A program made the translations under genes and the position numbers. Below, in pieces: positions 1-13,035 of a stretch of 64,000 nt of DNA; the stretch's first letter is position 1; every line of letters begins with the position of its first letter. Origin of the DNA: Scolanthus callimorphus (taxonomy: Eukaryota; Cnidaria; Anthozoa; Actiniaria; Edwardsiidae); NCBI GenBank assembly GCA_033964015.1, contig CM066924.1, positions 5,686,251 to 5,750,250 on the forward strand, read 5' to 3'. Below the pieces are notes generated by a model. The model had not been told where the DNA came from and searched no databases. It saw only the letters and a list, made by a program, of their open reading frames with translations.

Positions 1-355
1 CGTTCTCTTAAAGAATTAAATCGGCCAAATCTTCAAAACACACACCGATGCTTAGCCTATTGCGCTCCTTTGTCAAGTACCGTTAACTTTGCTTGATCCT
101 TCTATCGTGAAATCATAGCACAGAGCTCGTTCTTCAGATAATCCGTTTTAGTTTTCTCCTCTATAAGTTGCCTAAATTTATCGTGCTTTCATTATGAGAC
201 TCAAATCCGTAACTTTTGCCTATGTTAGCGAAATTTTGAGCAAAAATGTATCGCGTAATGACGAAAAATCCGGCTCTTGCGCGACACTATTAGGTCACGT
301 TATCCTTGACTAAACTGTCATTTTGACGAATGCCAGGTATCGATTTCAGCTCAGA

Positions 356-510
356 CAATGGAGGCCAAAAAGAAGTAAACACTTGCTATCCAGGCTGTTC
401 CCCGCTCCCCTGTTCAATGTTGTTTGGTCCGCGCAGCGTTCAATTCAAATTGGCATGCTTCAACATTGGAAGGGGGAACGGGGTGTTTACGATACTTTTG
501 TCCGCCGCTG
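356..510 (+). mobile_element. Hairpin element A, first copy in array A
   Basis: 155 bp with imperfect inverted ends: CAATGGAGGCCAAAA on the left, CAGCGGCGGACAAAA when the right end is read in reverse. An inner pair (CCCCGCTCCCCTGTTCAATG against CATTGGAAGGGGGAACGGGG) lets the whole element fold. Further copies are 2079-2233, 3802-3956, 5525-5679 and 8119-8273. Non-coding. Confidence 0.85.
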
Positions 511-3500
511 TCTGAGTGAAGTAACGCATGCGCACTAGCCTACTTTAGGCACTTCGAAAAATAATACGCGACTGTCTGAAATCATACGCAAACGAGGGCT
601 TATTTCTTGCCCCTAAAGTTTTACAAAAAATGGTGTTTAGGAGAAAATTTATTTCTAAACGAGTGCTTTCATATTATTCAGAACATACAGAACAGTTTTT
701 TAAACGCTTCTGCTCGATTCTTAAAATATTTCGCTTGATCTTTTCTGTCAATGTCATCGCTTTGCGCGGGGTGTATCAGCTGATAGTTTGCGCCAACTGC
801 GAAGCTATTAAAAGCAAAAAATGTTACAGCTAGTTTTAACCACGAGATTCTAGATAAAAGGGAGAGTTTACGATTCTCAAGCCGCAGCACGGCGGAAGTT
901 TACTTGTTTGTTTGTTTGCTTCTTAACGAGATACATCACTCTGTCTGGTACAGGGCCACGTGCCATTGGTAAATGGTTAAGTTGCCGCCATTTGACTTAA
1001 CCATCAGAAAAGCTTGGTTCTCCGGGATAATTAATTTCAAACTAGCATAAAAATATCACTATATCTTCACTAACACTACTTTATGTCTTCTCAAGCAAAC
1101 AGGCGAGAGAAAAATACAGTTTTAACGAAGTAAAAAGTGTGGTAAACCATTAGCGACAATATATAAAGAGACTAATACTTCTCTTTTATTCATTCTGAGC
1201 AGCTTAACCATTCAACTTAACCGTAATATTTTCCTTGCATGCTCAAAGGTAAACAAAATTCTAACCCTGTGTGTCGAATATAGCGCTAGATTGCTAGACA
1301 TTTCAAAAGCTATAACTTTAAAATGTGGATAAAACGAAGATATTTTGGAGAGTTTAAATGAATGGTTAACTCGGTCAAATGTAATGTGGCGGTGTTTGCT
1401 TGACCATGTATTTGCATATTTGGCGTCCGTTGAAGGCCCGAGATAGTTGCGCATGGAAAAAGCATCGAGTTAATTTCTTGTCATTGCTTTTGACATCTCA
1501 GAAACCTCGCTTTTGAACATTATTCTTGCTTCCGTGAGATGTTTCCCATTACAATAACTAAACTGATAGCCTTTGATTTTTTTGAAACTGAACTTCCAGA
1601 AAACTTCGCTGTTAACTCGCTAGTCATTTTGAGTCTGATTGGCTTTCCTTTCGTCCCATTATTTGTACAATTTGTCCTAAGACTTTAACAATACTTTATA
1701 GATTTCAGTTTCGAGTATTACTACGTTCTCTTAAAGAATTAAATCGGCCAAATCTTCAAAACACACACCGATGCTTAGCCTATTGCGCTCCTTTGTCAAG
1801 TACCGTTAACTTTGCTTGATCCTTCTATCGTGAAATCATAGCACAGAGCTCGTTCTTCAGATAATCCGTTTTAGTTTTCTCCTCTATAAGTTGCCTAAAT
1901 TTATCGTGCTTTCATTATGAGACTCAAATCCGTAACTTTTGCCTATGTTAGCGAAATTTTGAGCAAAAATGTATCGCGTAATGACGAAAAATCCGGCTCT
2001 TGCGCGACACTATTAGGTCACGTTATCCTTGACTAAACTGTCATTTTGACGAATGCCAGGTATCGATTTCAGCTCAGACAATGGAGGCCAAAAAGAAGTA
2101 AACACTTGCTATCCAGGCTGTTCCCCGCTCCCCTGTTCAATGTTGTTTGGTCCGCGCAGCGTTCAATTCAAATTGGCATGCTTCAACATTGGAAGGGGGA
2201 ACGGGGTGTTTACGATACTTTTGTCCGCCGCTGTCTGAGTGAAGTAACGCATGCGCACTAGCCTACTTTAGGCACTTCGAAAAATAATACGCGACTGTCT
2301 GAAATCATACGCAAACGAGGGCTTATTTCTTGCCCCTAAAGTTTTACAAAAAATGGTGTTTAGGAGAAAATTTATTTCTAAACGAGTGCTTTCATATTAT
2401 TCAGAACATACAGAACAGTTTTTTAAACGCTTCTGCTCGATTCTTAAAATATTTCGCTTGATCTTTTCTGTCAATGTCATCGCTTTGCGCGGGGTGTATC
2501 AGCTGATAGTTTGCGCCAACTGCGAAGCTATTAAAAGCAAAAAATGTTACAGCTAGTTTTAACCACGAGATTCTAGATAAAAGGGAGAGTTTACGATTCT
2601 CAAGCCGCAGCACGGCGGAAGTTTACTTGTTTGTTTGTTTGCTTCTTAACGAGATACATCACTCTGTCTGGTACAGGGCCACGTGCCATTGGTAAATGGT
2701 TAAGTTGCCGCCATTTGACTTAACCATCAGAAAAGCTTGGTTCTCCGGGATAATTAATTTCAAACTAGCATAAAAATATCACTATATCTTCACTAACACT
2801 ACTTTATGTCTTCTCAAGCAAACAGGCGAGAGAAAAATACAGTTTTAACGAAGTAAAAAGTGTGGTAAACCATTAGCGACAATATATAAAGAGACTAATA
2901 CTTCTCTTTTATTCATTCTGAGCAGCTTAACCATTCAACTTAACCGTAATATTTTCCTTGCATGCTCAAAGGTAAACAAAATTCTAACCCTGTGTGTCGA
3001 ATATAGCGCTAGATTGCTAGACATTTCAAAAGCTATAACTTTAAAATGTGGATAAAACGAAGATATTTTGGAGAGTTTAAATGAATGGTTAACTCGGTCA
3101 AATGTAATGTGGCGGTGTTTGCTTGACCATGTATTTGCATATTTGGCGTCCGTTGAAGGCCCGAGATAGTTGCGCATGGAAAAAGCATCGAGTTAATTTC
3201 TTGTCATTGCTTTTGACATCTCAGAAACCTCGCTTTTGAACATTATTCTTGCTTCCGTGAGATGTTTCCCATTACAATAACTAAACTGATAGCCTTTGAT
3301 TTTTTTGAAACTGAACTTCCAGAAAACTTCGCTGTTAACTCGCTAGTCATTTTGAGTCTGATTGGCTTTCCTTTCGTCCCATTATTTGTACAATTTGTCC
3401 TAAGACTTTAACAATACTTTATAGATTTCAGTTTCGAGTATTACTACGTTCTCTTAAAGAATTAAATCGGCCAAATCTTCAAAACACACACCGATGCTTA

Positions 3501-6331
3501 GCCTATTGCGCTCCTTTGTCAAGTACCGTTAACTTTGCTTGATCCTTCTATCGTGAAATCATAGCACAGAGCTCGTTCTTCAGATAATCCGTTTTAGTTT
3601 TCTCCTCTATAAGTTGCCTAAATTTATCGTGCTTTCATTATGAGACTCAAATCCGTAACTTTTGCCTATGTTAGCGAAATTTTGAGCAAAAATGTATCGC
3701 GTAATGACGAAAAATCCGGCTCTTGCGCGACACTATTAGGTCACGTTATCCTTGACTAAACTGTCATTTTGACGAATGCCAGGTATCGATTTCAGCTCAG
3801 ACAATGGAGGCCAAAAAGAAGTAAACACTTGCTATCCAGGCTGTTCCCCGCTCCCCTGTTCAATGTTGTTTGGTCCGCGCAGCGTTCAATTCAAATTGGC
3901 ATGCTTCAACATTGGAAGGGGGAACGGGGTGTTTACGATACTTTTGTCCGCCGCTGTCTGAGTGAAGTAACGCATGCGCACTAGCCTACTTTAGGCACTT
4001 CGAAAAATAATACGCGACTGTCTGAAATCATACGCAAACGAGGGCTTATTTCTTGCCCCTAAAGTTTTACAAAAAATGGTGTTTAGGAGAAAATTTATTT
4101 CTAAACGAGTGCTTTCATATTATTCAGAACATACAGAACAGTTTTTTAAACGCTTCTGCTCGATTCTTAAAATATTTCGCTTGATCTTTTCTGTCAATGT
4201 CATCGCTTTGCGCGGGGTGTATCAGCTGATAGTTTGCGCCAACTGCGAAGCTATTAAAAGCAAAAAATGTTACAGCTAGTTTTAACCACGAGATTCTAGA
4301 TAAAAGGGAGAGTTTACGATTCTCAAGCCGCAGCACGGCGGAAGTTTACTTGTTTGTTTGTTTGCTTCTTAACGAGATACATCACTCTGTCTGGTACAGG
4401 GCCACGTGCCATTGGTAAATGGTTAAGTTGCCGCCATTTGACTTAACCATCAGAAAAGCTTGGTTCTCCGGGATAATTAATTTCAAACTAGCATAAAAAT
4501 ATCACTATATCTTCACTAACACTACTTTATGTCTTCTCAAGCAAACAGGCGAGAGAAAAATACAGTTTTAACGAAGTAAAAAGTGTGGTAAACCATTAGC
4601 GACAATATATAAAGAGACTAATACTTCTCTTTTATTCATTCTGAGCAGCTTAACCATTCAACTTAACCGTAATATTTTCCTTGCATGCTCAAAGGTAAAC
4701 AAAATTCTAACCCTGTGTGTCGAATATAGCGCTAGATTGCTAGACATTTCAAAAGCTATAACTTTAAAATGTGGATAAAACGAAGATATTTTGGAGAGTT
4801 TAAATGAATGGTTAACTCGGTCAAATGTAATGTGGCGGTGTTTGCTTGACCATGTATTTGCATATTTGGCGTCCGTTGAAGGCCCGAGATAGTTGCGCAT
4901 GGAAAAAGCATCGAGTTAATTTCTTGTCATTGCTTTTGACATCTCAGAAACCTCGCTTTTGAACATTATTCTTGCTTCCGTGAGATGTTTCCCATTACAA
5001 TAACTAAACTGATAGCCTTTGATTTTTTTGAAACTGAACTTCCAGAAAACTTCGCTGTTAACTCGCTAGTCATTTTGAGTCTGATTGGCTTTCCTTTCGT
5101 CCCATTATTTGTACAATTTGTCCTAAGACTTTAACAATACTTTATAGATTTCAGTTTCGAGTATTACTACGTTCTCTTAAAGAATTAAATCGGCCAAATC
5201 TTCAAAACACACACCGATGCTTAGCCTATTGCGCTCCTTTGTCAAGTACCGTTAACTTTGCTTGATCCTTCTATCGTGAAATCATAGCACAGAGCTCGTT
5301 CTTCAGATAATCCGTTTTAGTTTTCTCCTCTATAAGTTGCCTAAATTTATCGTGCTTTCATTATGAGACTCAAATCCGTAACTTTTGCCTATGTTAGCGA
5401 AATTTTGAGCAAAAATGTATCGCGTAATGACGAAAAATCCGGCTCTTGCGCGACACTATTAGGTCACGTTATCCTTGACTAAACTGTCATTTTGACGAAT
5501 GCCAGGTATCGATTTCAGCTCAGACAATGGAGGCCAAAAAGAAGTAAACACTTGCTATCCAGGCTGTTCCCCGCTCCCCTGTTCAATGTTGTTTGGTCCG
5601 CGCAGCGTTCAATTCAAATTGGCATGCTTCAACATTGGAAGGGGGAACGGGGTGTTTACGATACTTTTGTCCGCCGCTGTCTGAGTGAAGTAACGCATGC
5701 GCACTAGCCTACTTTAGGCACTTCGAAAAATAATACGCGACTGTCTGAAATCATACGCAAACGAGGGCTTATTTCTTGCCCCTAAAGTTTTACAAAAATG
5801 GTGTTTAGGAGAAAATTTATTTCTAAACGAGTGCTTTCATATTATTCAGAACATACAGAACAGTTTTTTAAACGCTTCTGCTCGATTCTTAAAATATTTC
5901 GCTTGATCTTTTCTGTCAATGTCATCGCTTTGCGCGGGGTGTATCAGCTGATAGTTTGCGCCAACTGCGAAGCTATTAAAAGCAAAAAATGTTACAGCTA
6001 GTTTTAACCACGAGATTCTAGATAAAAGGGAGAGTTTACGATTCTCAAGCCGCAGCACGGCGGAAGTTTACTTGTTTGTTTGTTTGCTTCTTAACGAGAT
6101 ACATCACTCTGTCTGGTACAGGGCCACGTGCCATTGGTAAATGGTTAAGTTGCCGCCATTTGACTTAACCATCAGAAAAGCTTGGTTCTCCGGGATAATT
6201 AATTTCAAACTAGCATAAAAATATCACTATATCTTCACTAACACTACTTTATGTCTTCTCAAGCAAACAGGCGAGAGAAAAATACAGTTTTAACGAAGTA
6301 AAAAGTGTGGTAAACCATTAGCGACAATATA

Positions 6332-7199
6332 CCCGGCGTAATCAATCGAACGTTCGGTAATCGAACTCAATCGAATGCCAATCGTTCGATTGATTTTCGA
6401 CTTGTTCGGCAATCGAACACAATCGAACTCACAGCAAAATCTTCACAATCGAACAAAATCGAACGTTCGGAAATCGAACTTTAAACATACTTAGATTTTT
6501 CTCCCTAAAGGTACCAAATTGGGAGTGGTTTTATCTGATTTTGACTCCAAAAAGGTACCTACAAGTCCGAATATAGTGCAGAATTTTAAAAGACCTGAGC
6601 TACTAGACGTTTGAAGCTACAATAGCCTGTAAAAGATTATGTGCTGAGACAATACACCAAATGTTTCACTCCAAAATATGCTACCCTATAGCAGAGGCTT
6701 TTCCTCGGTAACTCGCTCTTTCGTTTTGTTGCTAGAGCTCGCGGTTTTGCTGTCGTGCGTTTTCATTTGTTATCTCGCCCCCGGCCAAAACAACTACGCG
6801 AATGTGTGACACGTGACTAACTTTGTAAAATTTTAAAAGACTGGACAGAAGAAAGCACTCATGCTCGCAGGTTACAATGTGGTAAAACATGTTTCTTTTT
6901 TACCCCCCAAAATGTACCAGAGGGCCCTAAAAATTACATGAACCAAAAACATCCCCTCCCCAAAGGTTTGGGAGTCCCCGTCTTTCTCCGGGAAATCCTG
7001 TCACACATTATTCATAATAACCGAACAAAATCGAACAATCCAGTCTGTTCGATTGGTTGGTGTTCGATTTTGTTCGAAAATCGAACTCACAGCAAAGCTC
7101 GCGTTCGATTTTGTTCGAGTGCCGAACAAATCGAACGATTGGTGTTCGATTGCGTTCGATTGATTTTTTGTTCGGATTTGTTCGATTGATTACGCCGGG
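6332..7199. mobile_element. 868-bp DNA transposon inserted in unit 4 of array A, 6-bp target duplication
   Basis: Inverted ends start CCCGGCGTAATCAATCGAAC. The flanks are AATATA at 6326-6331 and 7200-7205, and the empty site in the other units has a single AATATA. The size balance (868+6, minus two small deletions) equals the 871-bp shift of the downstream copy exactly. The subterminal zones are crowded with TCGAAC/GTTCGA words. No transposase frame is visible, so it is non-autonomous. Six-bp duplications are known for IS3EU and, at 6-7 bp, Dada; I cannot assign it. Confidence 0.9.
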
Positions 7200-8118
7200 A
7201 ATATATAAAGAGACTAATACTTCTCTTTTATTCATTCTGAGCAGCTTAACCATTCAACTTAACCGTAATATTTTCCTTGCATGCTCAAAGGTAAACAAAA
7301 TTCTAACCCTGTGTGTCGAATATAGCGCTAGATTGCTAGACATTTCAAAAGCTATAACTTTAAAATGTGGATAAAACGAAGATATTTTGGAGAGTTTAAA
7401 TGAATGGTTAACTCGGTCAAATGTAATGTGGCGGTGTTTGCTTGACCATGTATTTGCATATTTGGCGTCCGTTGAAGGCCCGAGATAGTTGCGCATGGAA
7501 AAAGCATCGAGTTAATTTCTTGTCATTGCTTTTGACATCTCAGAAACCTCGCTTTTGAACATTATTCTTGCTTCCGTGAGATGTTTCCCATTACAATAAC
7601 TAAACTGATAGCCTTTGATTTTTTTGAAACTGAACTTCCAGAAAACTTCGCTGTTAACTCGCTAGTCATTTTGAGTCTGATTGGCTTTCCTTTCGTCCCA
7701 TTATTTGTACAATTTGTCCTAAGACTTTAACAATACTTTATAGATTTCAGTTTCGAGTATTACTACGTTCTCTTAAAGAATTAAATCGGCCAAATCTTCA
7801 AAACACACACCGATGCTTAGCCTATTGCGCTCCTTTGTCAAGTACCGTTAACTTTGCTTGATCCTTCTATCGTGAAATCATAGCAGAGCTCGTTCTTCAG
7901 ATAATCCGTTTTAGTTTTCTCCTCTATAAGTTGCCTAAATTTATCGTGCTTTCATTATGAGACTCAAATCCGTAACTTTTGCCTATGTTAGCGAAATTTT
8001 GAGCAAAAATGTATCGCGTAATGACGAAAAATCCGGCTCTTGCGCGACACTATTAGGTCACGTTATCCTTGACTAAACTGTCATTTTGACGAATGCCAGG
8101 TATCGATTTCAGCTCAGA

Positions 8119-8273
8119 CAATGGAGGCCAAAAAGAAGTAAACACTTGCTATCCAGGCTGTTCCCCGCTCCCCTGTTCAATGTTGTTTGGTCCGCGCAGC
8201 GTTCAATTCAAATTGGCATGCTTCAACATTGGAAGGGGGAACGGGGTGTTTACGATACTTTTGTCCGCCGCTG
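8119..8273 (+). mobile_element. Terminal hairpin A closing the array
   Basis: Same 155-bp element as in the array, but here the right end (CCGCCGCTG) is followed by TA and then unrelated DNA rather than the core start TCTGAG. It therefore marks the true right border of array A. Confidence 0.85.
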
Positions 8274-8275
8274 TA

Positions 8276-8940
8276 GCTTCAGATCACCCTTAAGGTGACT
8301 CCACGAAAAGTCCAAGCGCATTTTCTGTAAATATAAATTCGGTCATAAATTGACCAAGATTGACGTCATCAAAACTAGAAAATTAATATCTCGAGAACGG
8401 AAAAGGTGACCAAACTTGGATACAATCTTCGTGACAAGGCGGTCCAGCACCAAAGTCACATGACATTACTTTATCGATGACGTCATCAAAACTAGAAAAA
8501 TTAATATTTCGAGAAGAGAACATCCCTCATGACATGACGTCACTGAGGACGTTATCAAAACTATAAAAAATTGACATCCGAGAACGGAGCATCGGTAGGT
8601 GGCCAAACTTGGGTAAAGTTATCCTTCGAGCATGGGATCGAGGTGCAACACCAAGGTCACGTGGTATAACGTCATCGATGACGTCATCACAACTAGAGAA
8701 ATTGATACCTCGGGAAGGGAATATCACCAGACGATCAAACTTAATAGATAAACGGTATCCACGATTTCATTTCATAAAACAAGGTAGGCTGCGGCATACA
8801 CCACCGCGTCCGTCCCATTCGAGTAAAGATGTTTTGCGCACTTCTCTGAGACCAAAGAGCTAACCATAGGCGAGAATATACAAGTTACTGCTGAATGGTT
8901 TCCTCGTCAATCAATCACAAGCCATCTGTAAAACCACTAG
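8276..8940. repeat. Degenerate repeats with TGACGTCA boxes
   Basis: Four diverged units around 8361, 8476, 8548 and 8676 share ATGACGTCATCAAAACTAG (or close) followed by AAAATTAATATCTCGAGAA. Spacing is irregular (about 70-130 bp). Nothing coding seen. Confidence 0.6.
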
Positions 8941-8954
8941 CTCACATGTTTCCT

Positions 8955-9180
8955 CATTCTCTTACCCAGAGCTTACCGGCTCGTCTCCTCGCGGGGGAGG
9001 CTCTGGTGACAGCCACTGACGCATGCGCGAGATTTGACACAGAGCCGTTGAGAGAAAGATCTTTCTGCACATGCACCACATGCACGTTCAAAACCAGCCA
9101 ATCAGCAAAGGTCCTCAAATGGATGTCACCAGAGCCTCCCCCGCGAGGAGACGAGCCGGGGAGCTCTGGGTAAGAGAATG
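8955..9180. mobile_element. MITE family C, copy 1, 9-bp target duplication
   Basis: Ends CATTCTCTTACCCAGAGC and its complement GAGCTCTGGGTAAGAGAATG. Flanked by ATGTTTCCT at 8946-8954 and 9181-9189. A 9-bp duplication with long inverted ends suits the Mutator-like group. The inside carries GACGCATGCGCGAGATTTGA. Confidence 0.9.
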
Positions 9181-9189
9181 ATGTTTCCT

Positions 9190-9752
9190 CTAAATTGAAC
9201 GTTTCACCACGCGTTTAGAATTCGGGATATCAGCTTGAAATTTTCCAATTATGTTTCATTCACAGTCCTCTATTGACATTCAGAACTCATCAGTTTATAT
9301 CGAGTTTATAGCTCCTTCGAAGGGTCTGATTCTGAACATTGCTAATTGTAAACAAAGGAAAAAAAAATAACACGAAAAGGGAAACGACGTAGGCCAGGAT
9401 GAGAGCTAGACAAGACGGTCAATGACTTAAATGCACAAGATGCAACTCATCCACATTTTTATTAATAAATCTCTGATTAACTATTCATAATACGTATAAT
9501 ATCTAGCACTCTAGCCCAATCACGAGCTCTTAACTATCAATCACTATTTTGCAAATTATGCTATAATCATTTTCTGTACAAAAAGATTGCTAAAATAAAG
9601 TTACCTCTATAATACGTGTTTACAAATGAACAGACAGAGCATCCAGTCGAGCTTATTGAGCAACTGGAGGTTTTGAAATGGATAACGCTTTTTCGCGGCC
9701 GCTTGGATTAGTACGTTGGCGAAAGGAGGGACAAAATATTTAACAAACGTCC
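9190..9752. other. No recognisable feature
   Basis: AT-rich DNA downstream of the gene. I see no long frame, RNA gene or clear repeat here. Confidence 0.5.
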
Positions 9753-9894
9753 TCTGATTTTCCGTGGTATGTCCTCTTATATACCACGTATATATGACGT
9801 AATAAAGTGGTCAAAATGTTGTGAACTCACGAGGCGCAGCCACTTTATTACGTCATTTCTTGTTATATAAGAGGGCATACCAAGGAAAATCAGA
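9753..9894. mobile_element. Hairpin MITE
   Basis: Inverted arms begin TCTGATTTTCC and GTATGTCCTCTTATATA, with a second pair TGACGTAATAAAGTGG/CCACTTTATTACGTCA. About 142 bp; no target duplication recognised. Confidence 0.7.
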
Positions 9895-10767
9895 TGGCGG
9901 AGAGCCAATCAGAATTCGAGAAACGCGCTCGTTGTGGTATAAATCTATATACACTTATTTTGGAAAAGTTTGCACCGTCACAATTATCTGTTGCAGCCCC
10001 TGGTGCGTCATGAGTATAAATAAGTATACCAAAACAGAATCATGGACAATTGTTTTTAGGATAAATATCCATGCTTATGACAAATGATTCTACAAAACAT
10101 CGCTCGCAAGACATTTTGTACTGGGTTAAAACGAGAATTTCGTTCTTGGTTTCTCCATGACGCAACGCGGGCTACAAAAAGACAGTTGTGACGGCGCAAC
10201 CTTTTTCTGAAATTGGTGTATACCACGCCACAGAATATGCAGCCAATCGGAATGAAGAAACTCGGTTGTGTATTTAACCGTATTTCACTGAACCGCCCAT
10301 ATGCACTCTGCGCTCCTATTTTCTGCAGCATGGTATAAGATAGTTAGACAATCCTTACTCGTGGCGCACCAAGGGATATTCGACGTGGGATATTCAGAGG
10401 TAGATCACTCGAAAGCATTGTATAACTACTTATAGTGAGTTGTAGACTGCCTGTGCGGGCGGCCATCAAAGCTAAAGATAGACCCGGTGGATAGATAAAG
10501 ACGAAGATATAAATAATGTACATAATATGCAGGCTTTCTGTTCTTAAAAAAAAAAGAAAGATGGCCTGGCGAAAGGCGACAAACCAGCCAGTTTTATATC
10601 GAGTGTAGAGATCACAAAAAGCAAACATGCCAAATGATGCGACAACAAACAGACAGACAAACAACAACAAATGGCAAGCAAAACAACTAAAACAACAACA
10701 ACAACAGAGTGGTTTCCTCTCTTTCGCGACGCTTTTGAAAGGGAGATTTAAAAGTTCTCCCGGCCTG
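9895..10767. other. No recognisable feature
   Basis: Contains short CAA-rich and A-rich tracts near 10545 and 10660-10710. No gene or repeat identified. Confidence 0.45.
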
Positions 10768-11009
10768 TTAAAGGGGCCCTCGCACGCTTAATGTTTGTAC
10801 AACCTGTCAAAAAATAAGTCTAATTCTAATCACCAAAAATACATTTACGTTACCGGGAATACCAAAATAACAGGCCAGGTTTGTTAAATAACGTTTCAAC
10901 TGTTAAATCAATACAAATCTATAGTGTTTTTATCTATTATCAAAAAGATGGAATTGGATTACGATTTGAATTATTTGCTAATGAGACAAGCGTGCGAGTG
11001 CCCCTTTAA
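10768..11009. mobile_element. MITE family D, copy 1
   Basis: Ends TTAAAGGGG-CCCTCGCACGC and GCGTGCGAGTGCCCCTTTAA. The palindromic TTA/TAA at the edges resembles PIF/Harbinger targets. A second copy is at 48544-48799. Confidence 0.75.
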
Positions 11010-11599
11010 GGCGTTCTCCTGAAGTTTCCTAGCATAGATTAATTGGCGGTACGATCTTTACCTTTCCGTAACTCAACAGGAACAGTGTCTTTATCACTAG
11101 CGCGCACAATATATAAACATCCACTATAAAACAATGTCCAAAACGTCTATCACAGAGAGATTCTATTTAACTATCTTGTTATGGCTCTTTCGAATGAGCT
11201 ACGCTTACTTTTGCTTCCACGGGAAGAAACCCTTGTTCAGTTTAACCGCTATTGTGTTTATCTTTACTATCCAGAGATTATAGTTGTCCTACTTTTGCTT
11301 TCACGATGCGCCATAGTGCCCATTGTCTGCCAAGGGCAACTGTCAGTATCAGTCAGTCTGGATACTGTTTGAACAGCAACAGTCAAGCCACAAATAAGCT
11401 GTCGTTTTCGCCAACGCGCGGGTTTCCTGTGGATGCCCAAAATAGATATTGCCGGGCTACTAAGTTAGATCCAACATGGAGGATGCATCGAAAAAACGAG
11501 TCCTAAAATTTCTGGAAGTTCTCGTTCAAAGTTCAGTGCTTTTCTAGCAAATATCGCCGAAGTTCTCATTCCGAAGTAGATCTGCCGTCTCTTCCAAAT

Positions 11600-11922
11600 A
11601 GGTTACTGCGGTTTTCGTAATTCTGCGAACTCTCGCTATCGATTTCCAACCGAAAAACCTCCTTCTGGCTTCCGTCAATCAAAGCCCCGAGCCCTGCCCG
11701 AGTCTTTTCGTCGTTTCTCTTTGTGCTTTTTGATTTGCCAGCGCCGAAGCATTGCTAAAATGGCTTCCTGTCACCCGAGCAATGGACACGTGCTGGCCAA
11801 TCAAAAAGCACAAAGAGTAACGACGAAAAGACTCGGGCGTTTGATTGGCGGAAGCCAGGAGGCGGTTTGACGGTTGGAAATCGTTAGCGAGAGTTCGCAG
11901 AATTATGAAAATCGCAGTAATA
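11600..11922. mobile_element. MITE with 9-bp target duplication
   Basis: Long inverted arms (TTACTGCGGTTTTCGTAATT and CTGCGAACTCTCGCTA against their complements) and an inner AAAAAGCACAAAGAG arm. The flanks repeat CTTCCAAAT at 11591-11599 and 11923-11931. Mutator-like by duplication size. Confidence 0.82.
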
Positions 11923-12145
11923 CTTCCAAATTTGGTTTTGGCCGTGAGCGTTTCAAAAACGACGGTTTTGTTCAGAGTATGCCTTTGATATGTTGATTTT
12001 CCTTATTTCAGTTCAAATTGCACCCAACGCCGAAAAAGTCATTACTGCGTAGTTTTTGCACATCAGCAACGTGGTACTTTCCTGGCCTCCTTTTTTTCCA
12101 GGAAACTATTCCATTGTACCCCTATATCTTCCATTGCCGTATACC

Positions 12146-12500
12146 AGTATAATAAAGTCCACACACCTTTGAAAAGCACATCAATAATGCAGTCATGGTG
12201 AGCCAAGTGAGCCAATGACGGTGTTCGTATAAAATAGTATTTCCCTTTCTGGTACAATCCTCGCCTCTCTTCCAGAGGTCTTCCATTACTTCATCATAGA
12301 TTGTCTTGCAGCAACACTTTTAATATACCACTATTAAGTCCACACACCTTAAAAAGCACATCAATAATGCAGTTATGGTGAGCCAAAGACGGTTTTCGTA
12401 TAAAATAGTATTTCACTTGCTTGTACAATCCTCGCCTCTCTTACAGAGGTCTTCCATTACTTCATCATAGATTGTCTTGCATCAACACTTTTAAATGATA
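12146..12500 (-). repeat. Tandem duplication in the presumed 3' UTR
   Basis: Two copies, about 175 and 167 bp, of a segment recognisable by AAGTCCACACACCTT, CATCAATAATGCAG and CATCATAGATTGTCTTGCA (12146-12322 and 12334-12500). They differ by small indels. They lie just downstream of the stop codon and are probably part of the transcript. I saw no clear AATAAA on the minus strand close by; an ATTAAA lies near 12318. Confidence 0.75.
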
Positions 12501-12625
12501 TCCAAAGACGCGTGTAACGCAATACGTCACGCAAGTCATACGTTGAATATCGAACAACACTCACAACGTAAAGCGTTACGCGTGACTTGAAGGAGTATTG
12601 TTCCCCTGTCGCTTTAGCTGTCGTT

Positions 12626-13035
12626 TTAGCACTCCTGTGCCGGTATTTTTCCATTCTCAAGTGATCCACTGCTCGGGGAGATCGGTCTATCATCCTTAAT
12701 ATGTATCCTCCCTGCAGTGGAGTCGTCGCTTCCGAATTCCAGATCAACTTTCTCATCAGCATTCGCTTCTTCTCCGTCTGGGTTCCGCCTGAGAAGGTTA
12801 AGCCCCGTCTCCTCGTCTTCGTACATAATATCGTCGATTTCTGGCGACTTGGTGTACTTTATACGCTTGACGTTTTTCTGTTTGTGGGACGGTGTGGCGT
12901 CGGTTTTGTCACCATGGCAACAGGAATCGATAGCTTTACGGTGGAATTTAACGCCTAATAGGAAACCCACCACAACACTTAGGGCTACGGCAACTAGAAT
13001 GCCGGCTACAAATAGTCCGGTATCAACAGCAGAAT
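12626..13035 (-). CDS. Semaphorin exon 24: transmembrane helix, cytoplasmic tail, stop
   Basis: After CCTTCCAG it reads DSAVDTG, then a hydrophobic helix (LFVAGILVAVALSVVVGF) followed by basic KFHRK, a CC pair that could be acylated, and a polar, partly acidic tail with DDIMYEDEE. The stop is TAA at 12626-12628. I see no GAP, kinase or PDZ-binding ending; the last residues are AQEC. Confidence 0.93.

Larger units (their letters stand above)
1..8273 (+). repeat. Tandem array A: 1723-bp unit, cut by window edge
   Basis: The unit restarts at 1, 1724, 3447 and 5170, with a partial fifth copy from about 7764. Copies are almost identical; I saw only a 1-bp loss near 5796, a 2-bp loss near 7885 and one 874-bp insertion. 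Each unit has a 1568-bp core and a 155-bp hairpin element (starts 356, 2079, 3802, 5525, 8119). The array ends exactly at the outer end of the last hairpin, followed by TA. Short frames inside are identical in every copy, carry no recognisable domain, and I do not call them genes. Confidence 0.95.

Noticed and set aside
323..8298. Repeated short frames of 61-84 codons in array A as genes
   Set aside because: They occur on both strands of a non-coding repeat, overlap each other, run through the hairpin, and show no domain or splice logic.
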